A DNA stretch of 64,000 bases from contig JAYGFA010000047.1 in assembly GCA_046582115.1 (NCBI GenBank), positions 1 to 64,000 of the forward strand, given 5' to 3'. The translations under genes and the position numbers were made by a program. Of the stretch, positions 35,559-43,954 are shown one piece after another. Source of the stretch: UBA11889 sp046582115 (GTDB lineage Bacteria; Pseudomonadota; Gammaproteobacteria; Pseudomonadales; Azotimanducaceae). The stretch's first letter is position 1, and every line of letters begins with the position of its first letter. A model generated the notes under the pieces. It was given only the letters and a program-made list of their open reading frames with translations, was not told the DNA's origin and ran no database searches.

Positions 35559-36338
35559 ATGGCGTCACGAACAGTACTTGTGACGGGAGCGGCTCGTGGT
35601 ATCGGCAAAGGTATTGCCATCGCGTTTCTCCGTGCCGGACACCGAGTCATGATCGCCGACCTCGGCGCAAGCCCTGATTGGAACTACGATTTGGCCAGCG
35701 ATCACGCCATGAAAGAAACCCTTGATGACCTTTCTTCTCTTGGCGAGGTCGACAGCGTGACCGTGGACGTTACCCAGGAAGCGTCGTGCCAACAAGCGAT
35801 TGAACAGACATTAAGGACGTTCGGACAAGTCGATGTCCTCGTCAACAACGCCGGCGTCGTCGATAGTGGTCCAATCGAAAGCTTCAGTGAGGCCACGTGG
35901 GACCGGATCTTCGCCGTCAATGTTAAAGGGATTTTTCTGATGTCGAAAACGGCATTGCCCGCTCTAAAAGCGTCATCCGATGCAGCGATCGTGAGCACCG
36001 CGTCTATCGCTGGCAAACGCGGCTCAGCAAATCTTGCGGCGTATTGTGCATCTAAATTCGCGGCTGTGGGATTGACCCAATCGATGGCCCAGGAGTTCGC
36101 TCCATTCGGCATTCGCGTCAACGCGATTTGCCCAGGCGTGGTGGGAACCGCGATGTGGCTTGATCACCTCATGGCAAATCAAGGCACAGCGGCCTTCGAC
36201 AATCGCATGGCCGACATGATGCCGCTCGGTCGACCCCAAACCGCCGACGATATGGGACAAGCAGCCGTATACCTAGCGACCGCTCCAAACGTAACGGGTA
36301 TTTCGCTCAACGTGGCCGGCGGTTTCGAGATGAATTAA
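35559..36338 (+). CDS. SDR family oxidoreductase
   Basis: A 259-residue classical short-chain dehydrogenase. The cofactor site is TGAARGIGKG near residue 9, followed by NNAGVVDSGP. The catalytic Ser is in VSTASIAGKRG and the YxxxK pair in YCASKFAAVG. The C-terminal PQTADDMGQAAVYLATAPN and GISLNVAGG are typical. The substrate is unknown. ATG 35559 has GGGAGA about 9 bases upstream; an in-frame ATG at 35520 would add 13 residues. It lies 15 bases before the PpiC-like gene. Confidence 0.9.
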   Translation: MASRTVLVTGAARGIGKGIAIAFLRAGHRVMIADLGASPDWNYDLASDHAMKETLDDLSSLGEVDSVTVDVTQEASCQQAIEQTLRTFGQVDVLVNNAGVVDSGPIESFSEATWDRIFAVNVKGIFLMSKTALPALKASSDAAIVSTASIAGKRGSANLAAYCASKFAAVGLTQSMAQEFAPFGIRVNAICPGVVGTAMWLDHLMANQGTAAFDNRMADMMPLGRPQTADDMGQAAVYLATAPNVTGISLNVAGGFEMN

Positions 36339-36353
36339 GGCTTAACAACAGTC

Positions 36354-37160
36354 ATGCGTTTCGTCCGCGACCCGCTGTTTGTTTTTATCGTTATCGGCAT
36401 CCTGTTGTTCGCCGTTGATTCACTACGTCAACGAGAGTTGACCGACCGGAATATCGTCGTCAGTAAAAATGATATTCAGCGACTTCACGATCAATGGCTA
36501 TCGCAGATGGGCACTGAACCAACTCCCGCGGAACTCGACGGCTTAATTGACAGTCACGTCCGCGAAGAAATGTTCGTCCGCGAGGCACGGAAACTGGGAC
36601 TAGAACACGGTGATGTCATTATTCGCCGGCGCCTCGCGCAAAAACTGCAGTTCGTCGTGGAAGATCGCGCACTACTTGAACCACCGAGCGATACGGCATT
36701 ACGTGGCTATTTTGACCGCCATCAGCAACGCTACCAAGTGGCTGAGCGATTGACGTTTTCTCACGTTTTTTTCAGCCCCGAACGTCGAGACGACGCTACC
36801 AAAGATGCAGCAGAGCTGCTTGGGTCGATCAATGATGGCAACTGGCGCGAACTCGGCGACAGCTTCATGTTGCGGCGCACCTATACTCAAGCAACTCCTA
36901 CAGAAATCCGCCGTGATTTTGGTTCGCGCTTTATGACTTCACTATCTCTGCTGCCGGTAGGAACCTGGCAGGGACCCGTCGTATCCGGCTATGGCCAACA
37001 TCTGGTGAAGCTGACCCAGCGTCATCCTGTCCGCGAATCTACGTTCCACGAGGCGATCGATAGAGTCCGAAACGATTTCAACCTCGAACGCCGTAACGAG
37101 GCAAACGCGACCGAACTGAACACCATGCGGGAAAACTACCGTATTCGAATCGAGCGATGA
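36354..37160 (+). CDS. membrane-anchored parvulin-type peptidyl-prolyl isomerase
   Basis: A 268-residue protein with one N-terminal membrane anchor (about residues 8-24, FVFIVIGILLFAVDSL) and a periplasmic part. The N-terminal chaperone-like region contains LIDSHVREEMFVREARKLGL. A parvulin (PpiC/SurA-like) domain follows at residues about 135-235, including LTFSHVFFSPER and GQHLVKLTQR. The gene overlaps the next gene by 4 bases (ATGA). Pairing with a HupE/UreJ-type membrane protein is seen in other proteobacteria and suggests that it helps fold or mature that partner, which is inference. Confidence 0.85.
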   Translation: MRFVRDPLFVFIVIGILLFAVDSLRQRELTDRNIVVSKNDIQRLHDQWLSQMGTEPTPAELDGLIDSHVREEMFVREARKLGLEHGDVIIRRRLAQKLQFVVEDRALLEPPSDTALRGYFDRHQQRYQVAERLTFSHVFFSPERRDDATKDAAELLGSINDGNWRELGDSFMLRRTYTQATPTEIRRDFGSRFMTSLSLLPVGTWQGPVVSGYGQHLVKLTQRHPVRESTFHEAIDRVRNDFNLERRNEANATELNTMRENYRIRIER

Positions 37161-38128
37161 ACCGCCTTATCCTAATCGTGTTCTGTTTCTGCGCCGGATC
37201 GACCCTGGCGCACGAAGTGCGACCCGCGTACCTCGAAATAAACGCCGCCGGCGAGAATGCGTATCGGGTGGTCTGGAAACAACCTTTACTTAATGGGCGG
37301 CCTTTGTCGTTGCAACCCGACTTCCCTAACGACTGCGTCCGCTCCTCTACACGAATTGAAGCTCTTGGAGCAGAAGCTCTTATCGAACGCCTTGAACTTC
37401 AATGTGCTTCTTCGCTCGAGGGCCGTACGGTGGGAGTCTCCGGACTGACTAAAACACTCACCGATGTCCTGATTCGGGCACAACTTGGCAACGGCGTCAC
37501 GACGATTCTGCTCCGCCCAGAGTCACCAACCACGGTACTTGTCACCGACCGGTCCGCGCCTTTAACAAGCTACCTGCGGCTCGGTGTCGAACATCTCTTG
37601 TTCGGAATAGACCATGTGCTCTTTGTGATCGGACTGATGTTTTTCTTGGACCGAATTGCCCCGCTGGTTAAAACCATCACCGCCTTTACACTAGCTCATA
37701 GTTTGACGCTGGGGATCTCAGCGATTGGTCTCGTCCGAGTACCCCAAGCGCCAATCGAAGCTATTATTGCCCTATCCATTCTGTTTTTGGCAGTGGAAAA
37801 GCTTCGCGGTACCCCCGATAACCTCGCTGTGCGGCACACCTGGTTGATCGCTTTCGTTTTTGGCCTACTGCACGGTTTTGGCTTTGCTGGCGCCCTCAAC
37901 GATATTGGACTCCCGCGTGAGAACCTGTTGCTTTCTCTACTCCTGTTCAATCTTGGGGTGGAGCTTGGGCAACTGGTGGTGGTCGGTGCAGCATTGCTGG
38001 TTGCACAGGCCGCCGCCCGTTGGTTCAGTCCAACGCCAAGGATTGTCTGGCAAGCACCCGTCTACGGGATTGGTGCGATCGCTTCGTTTTGGTTCATTTC
38101 GAGGACGGCAAGCATTGTCTTCGCTTAA
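37157..38128 (+). CDS. HupE/UreJ family membrane protein
   Basis: A 323-residue protein with a signal peptide (residues 1-18, ending STLAHEV), a periplasmic beta-rich domain to about residue 140, and then about six membrane helices. The conserved His/Asp motifs of the HupE/UreJ family are HLLFGIDHVLFVIGL, FTLAHSLTLG and GLLHGFGFAG. Related proteins are implicated in nickel or cobalt handling. No hydrogenase or urease gene is present here, so the metal and role are open. The start overlaps the isomerase stop (ATGA). Confidence 0.88.
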   Translation: MNRLILIVFCFCAGSTLAHEVRPAYLEINAAGENAYRVVWKQPLLNGRPLSLQPDFPNDCVRSSTRIEALGAEALIERLELQCASSLEGRTVGVSGLTKTLTDVLIRAQLGNGVTTILLRPESPTTVLVTDRSAPLTSYLRLGVEHLLFGIDHVLFVIGLMFFLDRIAPLVKTITAFTLAHSLTLGISAIGLVRVPQAPIEAIIALSILFLAVEKLRGTPDNLAVRHTWLIAFVFGLLHGFGFAGALNDIGLPRENLLLSLLLFNLGVELGQLVVVGAALLVAQAAARWFSPTPRIVWQAPVYGIGAIASFWFISRTASIVFA

Positions 38129-38176
38129 CTTCGGCTATTCGCCGGGTTCCCCACCGGAGAATTCACGGGTGAAACG

Positions 38177-38206
38177 ACGGCGCCCATGACGCTTAGCGCC
38201 GTTTTT
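38177..38206 (+). terminator. rho-independent terminator after the PpiC-HupE genes
   Basis: A perfect 7-bp stem ACGGCGC/GCGCCGT with a 12-base loop is followed by TTTTT and a further T-rich stretch. It lies about 50 bases after the HupE stop codon on the same strand. Confidence 0.7.
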
Positions 38207-38320
38207 ACTTTTCATTCGAACTCCTAACGCAACACGGCCAACCTACGTGCCACTTCATCCATAGGGGGGTGCCAACCCTGAGCAGGTGCACTGCCCAATC
38301 GTTTGCTTTGACAGGTTACG

Positions 38321-38941
38321 ATGACGATCGAAAACAACATGGGGCCCGCCAACATGAGCTTCGCCATCTCACGCATTCGCGCAAAAGACCGAAATTTCAA
38401 CTCGGCCCATACCGAAATTTCAAACAATTCAAACGCTGCGCTTGAGCCCGCATCTCTTTGGGGTGCATTTCATGGATTATTTGGTCTCGCGTCCAATGAA
38501 TTAGTCGTTGTCAGTGTCAGCGCTACAGAAAACGTACACACAAATTTATTGGCTCTCGATAGTGTCGCACAATGTGAGTCGCTCCAACTTGAACCCACCG
38601 TTCGACCAGTCACCGAAGAACCCGTCTCGCGCGAAGGACTCTACGTTTTTCGGTTCTTTGATGTCGCTCACAAAGATGTCGAGGAAATCGCTGAACTTTC
38701 CCGCGTTGCTTGGGAGAGTTTTGAACACGTCGACGCATACTCGGCAGAACCGCAGGGGCTTTTTTGTCAAACAGACCGATCCCAAGAACGCGGCCGTATG
38801 CTTCTCGTTACCTGGTACGACGGGTTCAATTCTTGGCAAGCATCGAGAAATCCCGCGCCCGAAGCGCGCGAGAATTTCCAACGCCGGCACCGACTCACCA
38901 ACGGGACGGTGGCGTACGCCACACGACTCATCGTGTCGTGA
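38321..38941 (+). CDS. NIPSNAP-like protein
   Basis: A 206-residue protein whose second half resembles NIPSNAP/dimeric alpha-beta barrel proteins: GLYVFRFFDVAHKDVEEIAELS, then RMLLVTWYDGFNSWQASR and FQRRHRLTNGTVAYATRLIVS. The first half may be a diverged second copy of the same fold. The biochemical role is unknown; such proteins often sit in catabolic clusters. ATG 38321 has an AGG-containing site 5 bases upstream, and ATG 38354 is an alternative. Its stop overlaps the next start by 4 bases (GTGA), so translation is coupled to the SnoaL-like gene. Confidence 0.7.
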   Translation: MTIENNMGPANMSFAISRIRAKDRNFNSAHTEISNNSNAALEPASLWGAFHGLFGLASNELVVVSVSATENVHTNLLALDSVAQCESLQLEPTVRPVTEEPVSREGLYVFRFFDVAHKDVEEIAELSRVAWESFEHVDAYSAEPQGLFCQTDRSQERGRMLLVTWYDGFNSWQASRNPAPEARENFQRRHRLTNGTVAYATRLIVS

Positions 38942-39336
38942 AAACCGAACAGGCACTCTTTGCAAACGATACCTTCTATCTCATATTCACGAGCAAGAAT
39001 TTCGAAGCAATGGATCGGCTATGGGCGATTAAACATCCGATACTCTGCATCCATCCCGGCTGGCCTGCTCTTACCGAACGCAAAGATGTCATGGAGAGTT
39101 GGAAACGAATCCTCGAGAACCCGGGTCAGCCCGGGATGGACTTTTATAATGCCAGCGCGCTTGTGGTCGGCGATATTGTCCTTGTGACCTGTTACGAGGA
39201 ATTATCTGACAGCGTGATGGTCGCGACCAACGGGTTTGTTAAAGAACGGGGCGAGATCAAGCTCTTTCACCATCATGCGGGTCCATGCTCACAGCCTCCA
39301 CGACCCACGAGCGCCCAGCCTGACAGCACGGTGTGA
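38938..39336 (+). CDS. SnoaL-like/NTF2-fold protein
   Basis: A 132-residue protein with the nuclear transport factor 2 (SnoaL-like) fold. The pattern DRLWAIKHPILCIHPGWPAL followed by VMESWKRILENPG is characteristic of a bacterial SnoaL_3-type group. The C-terminal strand GEIKLFHHHAGP closes the fold. Some relatives are isomerases or hydrolases, but the function here is unknown. The start is GTG 38938, overlapping the NIPSNAP-like stop. Together with the next two genes it forms a probable operon. Confidence 0.82.
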   Translation: MKTEQALFANDTFYLIFTSKNFEAMDRLWAIKHPILCIHPGWPALTERKDVMESWKRILENPGQPGMDFYNASALVVGDIVLVTCYEELSDSVMVATNGFVKERGEIKLFHHHAGPCSQPPRPTSAQPDSTV

Positions 39337-39380
39337 TAATCTCGCCATCGTTATTCTCGTCACTAACTGCATAGAACGCG

Positions 39381-39875
39381 ATGGTAGATCCATTACTCGA
39401 CGCACCCATCGTCTGCCCAACAATGCAAGTTGAAGATGCGTGGATCGACTACAACGGCCACATGAATATGGCCTATTACCTGCTCGCTTTCGATCGGTGC
39501 CTGGACTTCGTGTACGACCACCTCAACATCGGTGTGGAGTACACCGAATCATCGGGAGGATCGTGTTTCTCGCGCGAGGTTCAAGTTAACTATCTCCAGG
39601 AACTGGTCGCAGGGGATCCCGTACGGGTGACCTTTCAGCTCATCGACTGGGATGAAAAACGTCTGCACTTTTTTCAACACATGTACCACGACAACGACGA
39701 TTATCTTGCCGCGACCTCCGAACAGCTCGCTCTTCACGTCGATATGAATCTACGTCGAACTACCCCCTTGCCTGAGATAGTGCAACAGCAACTCAACGAG
39801 TTGATGCAAAGGCACAAAATACTCCCCAGGCCGACCCAAGCGGGAGGCCATATTGGTATCCGTAGGAGCCGATGA
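39381..39875 (+). CDS. hotdog-fold acyl-CoA thioesterase
   Basis: A 164-residue single hotdog domain of the 4-hydroxybenzoyl-CoA thioesterase/YbgC group. The signature WIDYNGHMNMAYYLLAFDRC contains the catalytic Asp-Asn-Gly-His region. REVQVNYLQELVAGDPVRV and HVDMNLRRTTPLPE are typical for the family branch linked to carnitine/betaine catabolism (betainyl-CoA thioesterase-like). The substrate is not certain. It lies 44 bases after the SnoaL-like gene and about 80 bases before a crotonase gene, both on the same strand. Confidence 0.85.
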   Translation: MVDPLLDAPIVCPTMQVEDAWIDYNGHMNMAYYLLAFDRCLDFVYDHLNIGVEYTESSGGSCFSREVQVNYLQELVAGDPVRVTFQLIDWDEKRLHFFQHMYHDNDDYLAATSEQLALHVDMNLRRTTPLPEIVQQQLNELMQRHKILPRPTQAGGHIGIRRSR

Positions 39876-39958
39876 TTGAACTACCGCAATCGCGCCTGCA
39901 CCCATCTAACAAAATCTGGGAAATTTAACCACCACATCGATCAAGTGAGGGCCAGCAC

Positions 39959-40753
39959 ATGGCGTACGAACAAATAGTTACAGAAACCGTAGACCGGGTT
40001 GGCGTGCTCCGCCTCAATCGTCCGGAAAAACTCAACGCGTGGACGAGTCAGATGGCAACCGAGATCCAAAATCAGATCACCGCCTGGAACAACGACTCAG
40101 GTATCGGTGCAATTCTAGTGACCGGTGAAGGCCGAGCGTTCTGCGCAGGCGCGGACATTGGTGTGTTCGCAGAACGAGTCGAAACCAACCGCGACGGCCA
40201 GGGCGAACAACTGGCGCGGGGCGGTGCGAGTTTCACTCATTTTATTCGTGAATCAAAACCGACGGTGGCCGCAATCAATGGCTACGCGGTAGGCGTTGGG
40301 CTCACAATGATTCTCCCATTCGACATTCGTATTGCGTCAACCAGTGCACTCTTAAGTATTAGGTTTATCAAGATGGGGCTAATGCCCGAACTGGGTTCGA
40401 CTCGTCTTCTCGCGGAACTTGTGGGCCTGGGTAACGCCACCGACATGTGCTTGACCGGGAGAATGGTTCCGGCAGACGAAGCCGTCAACATGGGGCTTGT
40501 AAGCGCAGTAACCGAACCGGACGAACTTTTCGAATCCGCGCTCGCGAAAGCTGCAGAAATCGCAAATAATTCAACCCGCGCGGTGATGATGATCAAGGAA
40601 CTATTGCGCAAGAACCCCATGGACCGTGACCTGGAAGCTGTCATGGAGCGTGAGAATCTCCGTGATCAAATCGCGCGCCGTCTTCCTGATCACGCCGAAG
40701 CGGTGAGTGCATTCATTGCGAAACGCGACCCGGAGTTCAACAAGCAGGACTGA
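39959..40753 (+). CDS. enoyl-CoA hydratase/isomerase family protein
   Basis: A 264-residue crotonase. The oxyanion-hole segments are GEGRAFCAGADIGVF and GYAVGVGLTMILPFDIRIA. The catalytic helix has GLMPELGSTRLLAELVG, with one of the two hydratase glutamates visible. KNPMDRDLEAVMEREN and AFIAKRDPEF form the C-terminal trimerisation helices. It closes the NIPSNAP, SnoaL, thioesterase group and is convergent with an acyl-CoA dehydrogenase gene. A small acyl-CoA degradation route is a fair inference. Confidence 0.88.
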   Translation: MAYEQIVTETVDRVGVLRLNRPEKLNAWTSQMATEIQNQITAWNNDSGIGAILVTGEGRAFCAGADIGVFAERVETNRDGQGEQLARGGASFTHFIRESKPTVAAINGYAVGVGLTMILPFDIRIASTSALLSIRFIKMGLMPELGSTRLLAELVGLGNATDMCLTGRMVPADEAVNMGLVSAVTEPDELFESALAKAAEIANNSTRAVMMIKELLRKNPMDRDLEAVMERENLRDQIARRLPDHAEAVSAFIAKRDPEFNKQD

Positions 40754-40788
40754 TCCCCTTACCAGGCTCGTGATCTTACTATATTGGA

Positions 40789-41934
40789 TTAGTAACCCTC
40801 GAGATCCCCATAGCGATTGCGGTGGAAATTCACGTCACCCAGGGTCTGCTCAGTCACCGCGGCACGCTTGATGAAGAAACCGATGTCGAATTCATCGGTC
40901 ATTCCAATACCGCCGTGCATCTGAATACCTTCCCGCGACACCGTGTGAAAAGTCTCACCGACTTTAGCCTTCGTTAAACTTGCGAGCTTCGCGATCTCAC
41001 TAGGGTCACGCTCTTCGTCCAATGCAGTCAACGCTTCCAAAACAACTGACTTCGAGAGTTCAACCTCGCAGAACATGTTGGCCGCGCGATGTTTGAGCGC
41101 TTGAAAAGAACCAATGGGAACACCAAATTGCTCTCGATCCTTGAGGTACTGTACCGTTCGTTCGAAACACTCCTGGGTGCTGCCGAGCATCTCCGCAGAG
41201 ATCCCGATCCGTCCGATATCTAATGTCGGATCAAGGATGTCGGCACCTTTACCTTCGTCACCAATGCGGGCACCACTCGCGACCGCCACATTGTTGAAAT
41301 CGATATTGGCAGCGTTACGGCTGTCAACCATTTTCGTCCGTGTCACTGTCACTCCATCGGCCTCTCGATCGACGAGAAAAAGCGTCAAACCATCACGTTC
41401 GCCGGGCGCACCCGACGTTCTCGCAACGACGATCAACTGATCCGCAACATGCCCGTCCAGTACAAACTTCTTCGAGCCCGAAATCGTATAGCCATCATCC
41501 GACGCCGATGCTGAGGTAGCAATCCCATAAGGATCATGTCGGTGTGACTCTTCCAACGCCAGGGCGAGCAGAAGTTCACCGGCCACAACTTTCGGCAGAA
41601 TCTCAGTTTTCTGATCATCCGAACCACCAATGTTTACCGCCGTACCACCGAGCCATACGCTCGCAAAGAGCGGGCTTGCCGACAAAGTTCGTCCTGTTTC
41701 TTCCGTGATGACCCCGAGTCCCTTGTAGCCGAAACCAATCCCGCCGTGCTCTTCGGGGAAAGGTGCGCCTGCGAAACCGAGTTCGACCATCGACGACCAT
41801 GTGTCTCGATCAAAACCATCCGCGTTGTCTTCATCCCGAAGCCGACGGAGTTGATCGATGGGGGCCTTATCCGTACAGAACGACTTCGCCACGTCTTTAA
41901 GCTGGTTTTGCTCTTCATCAAGAATCATCGGCAT
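40789..41934 (-). CDS. acyl-CoA dehydrogenase
   Basis: A 381-residue flavoprotein of the acyl-CoA dehydrogenase family. The N-terminal domain has GFAGAPFPEEHGGIGFG. The middle domain shows LALALEESHRHDPYGIATSA, GSKKFVLDGHVADQLIVVAR and the Thr/Ser-rich FAD loop. In the C-terminal domain, GIQMHGGIGMTDEFDIGFFIKRA carries the usual FAD contact. The active-site base is not obvious, as in many members of this environmental branch. ATG 41934 has GAGGGGA about 6 bases upstream. It probably works with the crotonases nearby. Confidence 0.9.
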   Translation of the reverse strand: MPMILDEEQNQLKDVAKSFCTDKAPIDQLRRLRDEDNADGFDRDTWSSMVELGFAGAPFPEEHGGIGFGYKGLGVITEETGRTLSASPLFASVWLGGTAVNIGGSDDQKTEILPKVVAGELLLALALEESHRHDPYGIATSASASDDGYTISGSKKFVLDGHVADQLIVVARTSGAPGERDGLTLFLVDREADGVTVTRTKMVDSRNAANIDFNNVAVASGARIGDEGKGADILDPTLDIGRIGISAEMLGSTQECFERTVQYLKDREQFGVPIGSFQALKHRAANMFCEVELSKSVVLEALTALDEERDPSEIAKLASLTKAKVGETFHTVSREGIQMHGGIGMTDEFDIGFFIKRAAVTEQTLGDVNFHRNRYGDLEGY

Positions 41935-42253
41935 CTTCTTTCCCCTCGTCTCATTTTGACCGCCGTGCTCAACCTCCGGCCTTGTATCATATTCAACTGT
42001 GTTCGCGAATTGCACCGTCGCCGATCGATAATTCGAACAGGCCAGAACGTGCGCTAGGCCGAGATTTCGACCCGCCTATTTGTATACCCTTCCCCAATGC
42101 CCAATATGCTTGGCCGAACAATGGAATCAGACTTTTGCGTTGGCGGTCAACCGGCTAACCACGTTTGCGCGCCTAATGTCAACGAAAGGGCCTGGTCGTG
42201 GCCCTCGATAATCCGTACGTGAGCGCCGCGCTGACGCGACAATCGAGCTAACG
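41935..42253. other. intergenic region, nothing recognised
   Basis: These 319 bases lie between the starts of two divergent genes (acyl-CoA dehydrogenase and methyltransferase), so both promoters must be here. I see no open frame with family resemblance, no repeat and no clear operator. TATGAT near 41990 on the reverse strand is a weak -10 candidate. Confidence 0.4.
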
Positions 42254-42907
42254 ATGTCAGTTACCGAATTACAGTCCAAGTTGGAATTTACGCTACCTTA
42301 TGGCCATCTAGAAGTGGTTAGCGTTCCCGGTTACGAAGGCATCAAGCTCGCCCTCATCAATCGTGATTTTCCGATCGGTCCGCTGCCCCAGAACGTGATG
42401 AATGCCGTCATTAAAGACCCTGCCTATTGGGCTTTTTGTTGGGGCAGTGGCGTAGCGCTCGCGCGTTATCTACGAAGGCACACGGGAATTGTCTCGGGCC
42501 TGCGCGTCCTCGATCTCGGCTCAGGCTCGGGAGTCGTTGCAATAGCCGCCTTACTTAACGGTGCCAAACTGGTCGTGGCATGCGACACAGACCCAAACGC
42601 GCGCCTGGCCATTAAAGTCAACGCGGATATCAACAATGTCGCTATCGCGACCACCGGGAACGCGTCGGGTCATTTCGACATTGCGTTACTCGCCGATGTC
42701 CTTTACGACCCCTGTAACCAAGACGTACTCGACGAAACGCTAGGGCTGGCCGACACCGTGTTAGTGGCAGATTCCCGCGTAAAACACACACCGCGAGGTT
42801 TTCGTCATATCGAGTCTATGTCCGCGCGCACATTCCCAAATCTAGGCGAATTCGACGAATTTCGTACCGTTAAACTATTTCGCTGGGATCGGTTCGCCAA
42901 CGCATAA
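42254..42907 (+). CDS. class I SAM-dependent methyltransferase (ETFB lysine methyltransferase/PrmA-like)
   Basis: A 217-residue methyltransferase. The SAM-binding motif I is VLDLGSGSGVVAIAALLNGA, followed by the acidic end of strand two, VVACDTDPNARLAIKVNADIN. FDIALLADVLYDP is the post-II region with the acidic pair typical of protein lysine methyltransferases that modify the electron transfer flavoprotein beta subunit. The upstream part, PAYWAFCWGSGVALARYLRRH, also fits that family. A role in modifying ETF would suit a genome rich in acyl-CoA dehydrogenases, but is inferred. It starts at ATG 42254. Confidence 0.82.
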   Translation: MSVTELQSKLEFTLPYGHLEVVSVPGYEGIKLALINRDFPIGPLPQNVMNAVIKDPAYWAFCWGSGVALARYLRRHTGIVSGLRVLDLGSGSGVVAIAALLNGAKLVVACDTDPNARLAIKVNADINNVAIATTGNASGHFDIALLADVLYDPCNQDVLDETLGLADTVLVADSRVKHTPRGFRHIESMSARTFPNLGEFDEFRTVKLFRWDRFANA

Positions 42908-43098
42908 ACCAGTATGGACCCGGCCGTCGCCTTGTCGGTTTCGCTTTATCCAAGGGGATTGCGCTCTAGACCTTCCTCGTCTTGACGCGGTCAGTGACAA
43001 ATGGGTTCGAACGTAAACAAAGTAATCGAGAGTTTCGGCCCGAGCTCGAATCAAGTTACTCTTTCGGTGCAATCATTAACTGGAATCTGGGGGTAGCG

Positions 43099-43938
43099 GT
43101 GAGCCTATACAAAGAAATTCTCTACGAAATAACCGGTTCAGTGGCGGTTTTGACCATGAACCGACCCGAGACGTTGAATGCCTTGACCAATCTGACGCAA
43201 GCGGAGATCCGGCACGCGCTCGGGGAATCCGAAAAGAACGCGAACGTTATCGGCACTGTGCTCACTGGCGCAGGTCGTGGGTTCTGCTCGGGCGTCGACA
43301 TGAACGCGCTGGGTGCAATGAGTGAAGCGGGCAAACGTCTCGGGAACACGCACGAGCACCTCGTGTCGGATCCTGGTAACCCAGACGATGATCCAAATTT
43401 CAAAGTTGCGACTGCCTATTTTCTTGGACTACGAAAACCCTTGATTGCGGCGATTAACGGTGCTTGCGCCGGCCTCGGCTTCAGTTATGCGACTTTTTGT
43501 GATCTCCGCTTCGTCGAACGCACCGCGCGATTAACAACGTCATTCGCACAGCGAGGTTTGATTGCAGAGCACGGCACCAGCTGGTTGTTGCCTAGGATAA
43601 TCGGCCCAGCTCACGCGTTGGACCTTCTCTGGAGCTCACGAAAATTCGAGGGCGACGAAGCGTACCGCATAGGCTACGCCAACCGACTCTGTGAACCTGG
43701 GGAGTGTGTCCAGGACGCAATCGAGTTCCTCGAACAAATCGCGGGAACCGCAGCACCCATGTCCTTAATGATGATGAAAAAACAGATCTACAGGCATCTA
43801 AACCAGGAGTTGGGCCCCGCGATGGCGGAGTCTAACCAATGGATGGACGAAAGCCTTGCCCGAGGTGATTTTAAAGAAGGCGTCAGTTCCTTCGTCGAAA
43901 AACGGCCTCCCGATTTCCAACGAATCATGATCGATTGA
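43099..43938 (+). CDS. enoyl-CoA hydratase/isomerase family protein
   Basis: A 279-residue crotonase. Its oxyanion-hole segments are GAGRGFCSGVDMNALG and NGACAGLGFSYATFCDLRF. FAQRGLIAEHGTSWLLPRIIG carries a glutamate at the second acid/base position. It ends EGVSSFVEKRPPDF. The start is GTG 43099, with GGGGGT 4-5 bases upstream; the frame is open further up but without family resemblance. It precedes a DUF169 gene by 16 bases, so both are probably one transcript. Confidence 0.88.
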   Translation: MSLYKEILYEITGSVAVLTMNRPETLNALTNLTQAEIRHALGESEKNANVIGTVLTGAGRGFCSGVDMNALGAMSEAGKRLGNTHEHLVSDPGNPDDDPNFKVATAYFLGLRKPLIAAINGACAGLGFSYATFCDLRFVERTARLTTSFAQRGLIAEHGTSWLLPRIIGPAHALDLLWSSRKFEGDEAYRIGYANRLCEPGECVQDAIEFLEQIAGTAAPMSLMMMKKQIYRHLNQELGPAMAESNQWMDESLARGDFKEGVSSFVEKRPPDFQRIMID

Positions 43939-43954
43939 TCAAGGAGCAACGACT

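Noticed and set aside
38135..38215. 26-codon reverse ORF starting MKSKNGAKRHGRRRFTREF with AGGAG upstream
   Set aside because: It overlaps the terminator hairpin and is very short. RRRFTREF resembles IS3 transposase N-termini, but nothing else of an insertion sequence is present.
38224..38427. 67-codon reverse ORF with one hydrophobic stretch
   Set aside because: Lies antisense to the start of the NIPSNAP-like gene, and I see no family resemblance; the forward gene is better supported.
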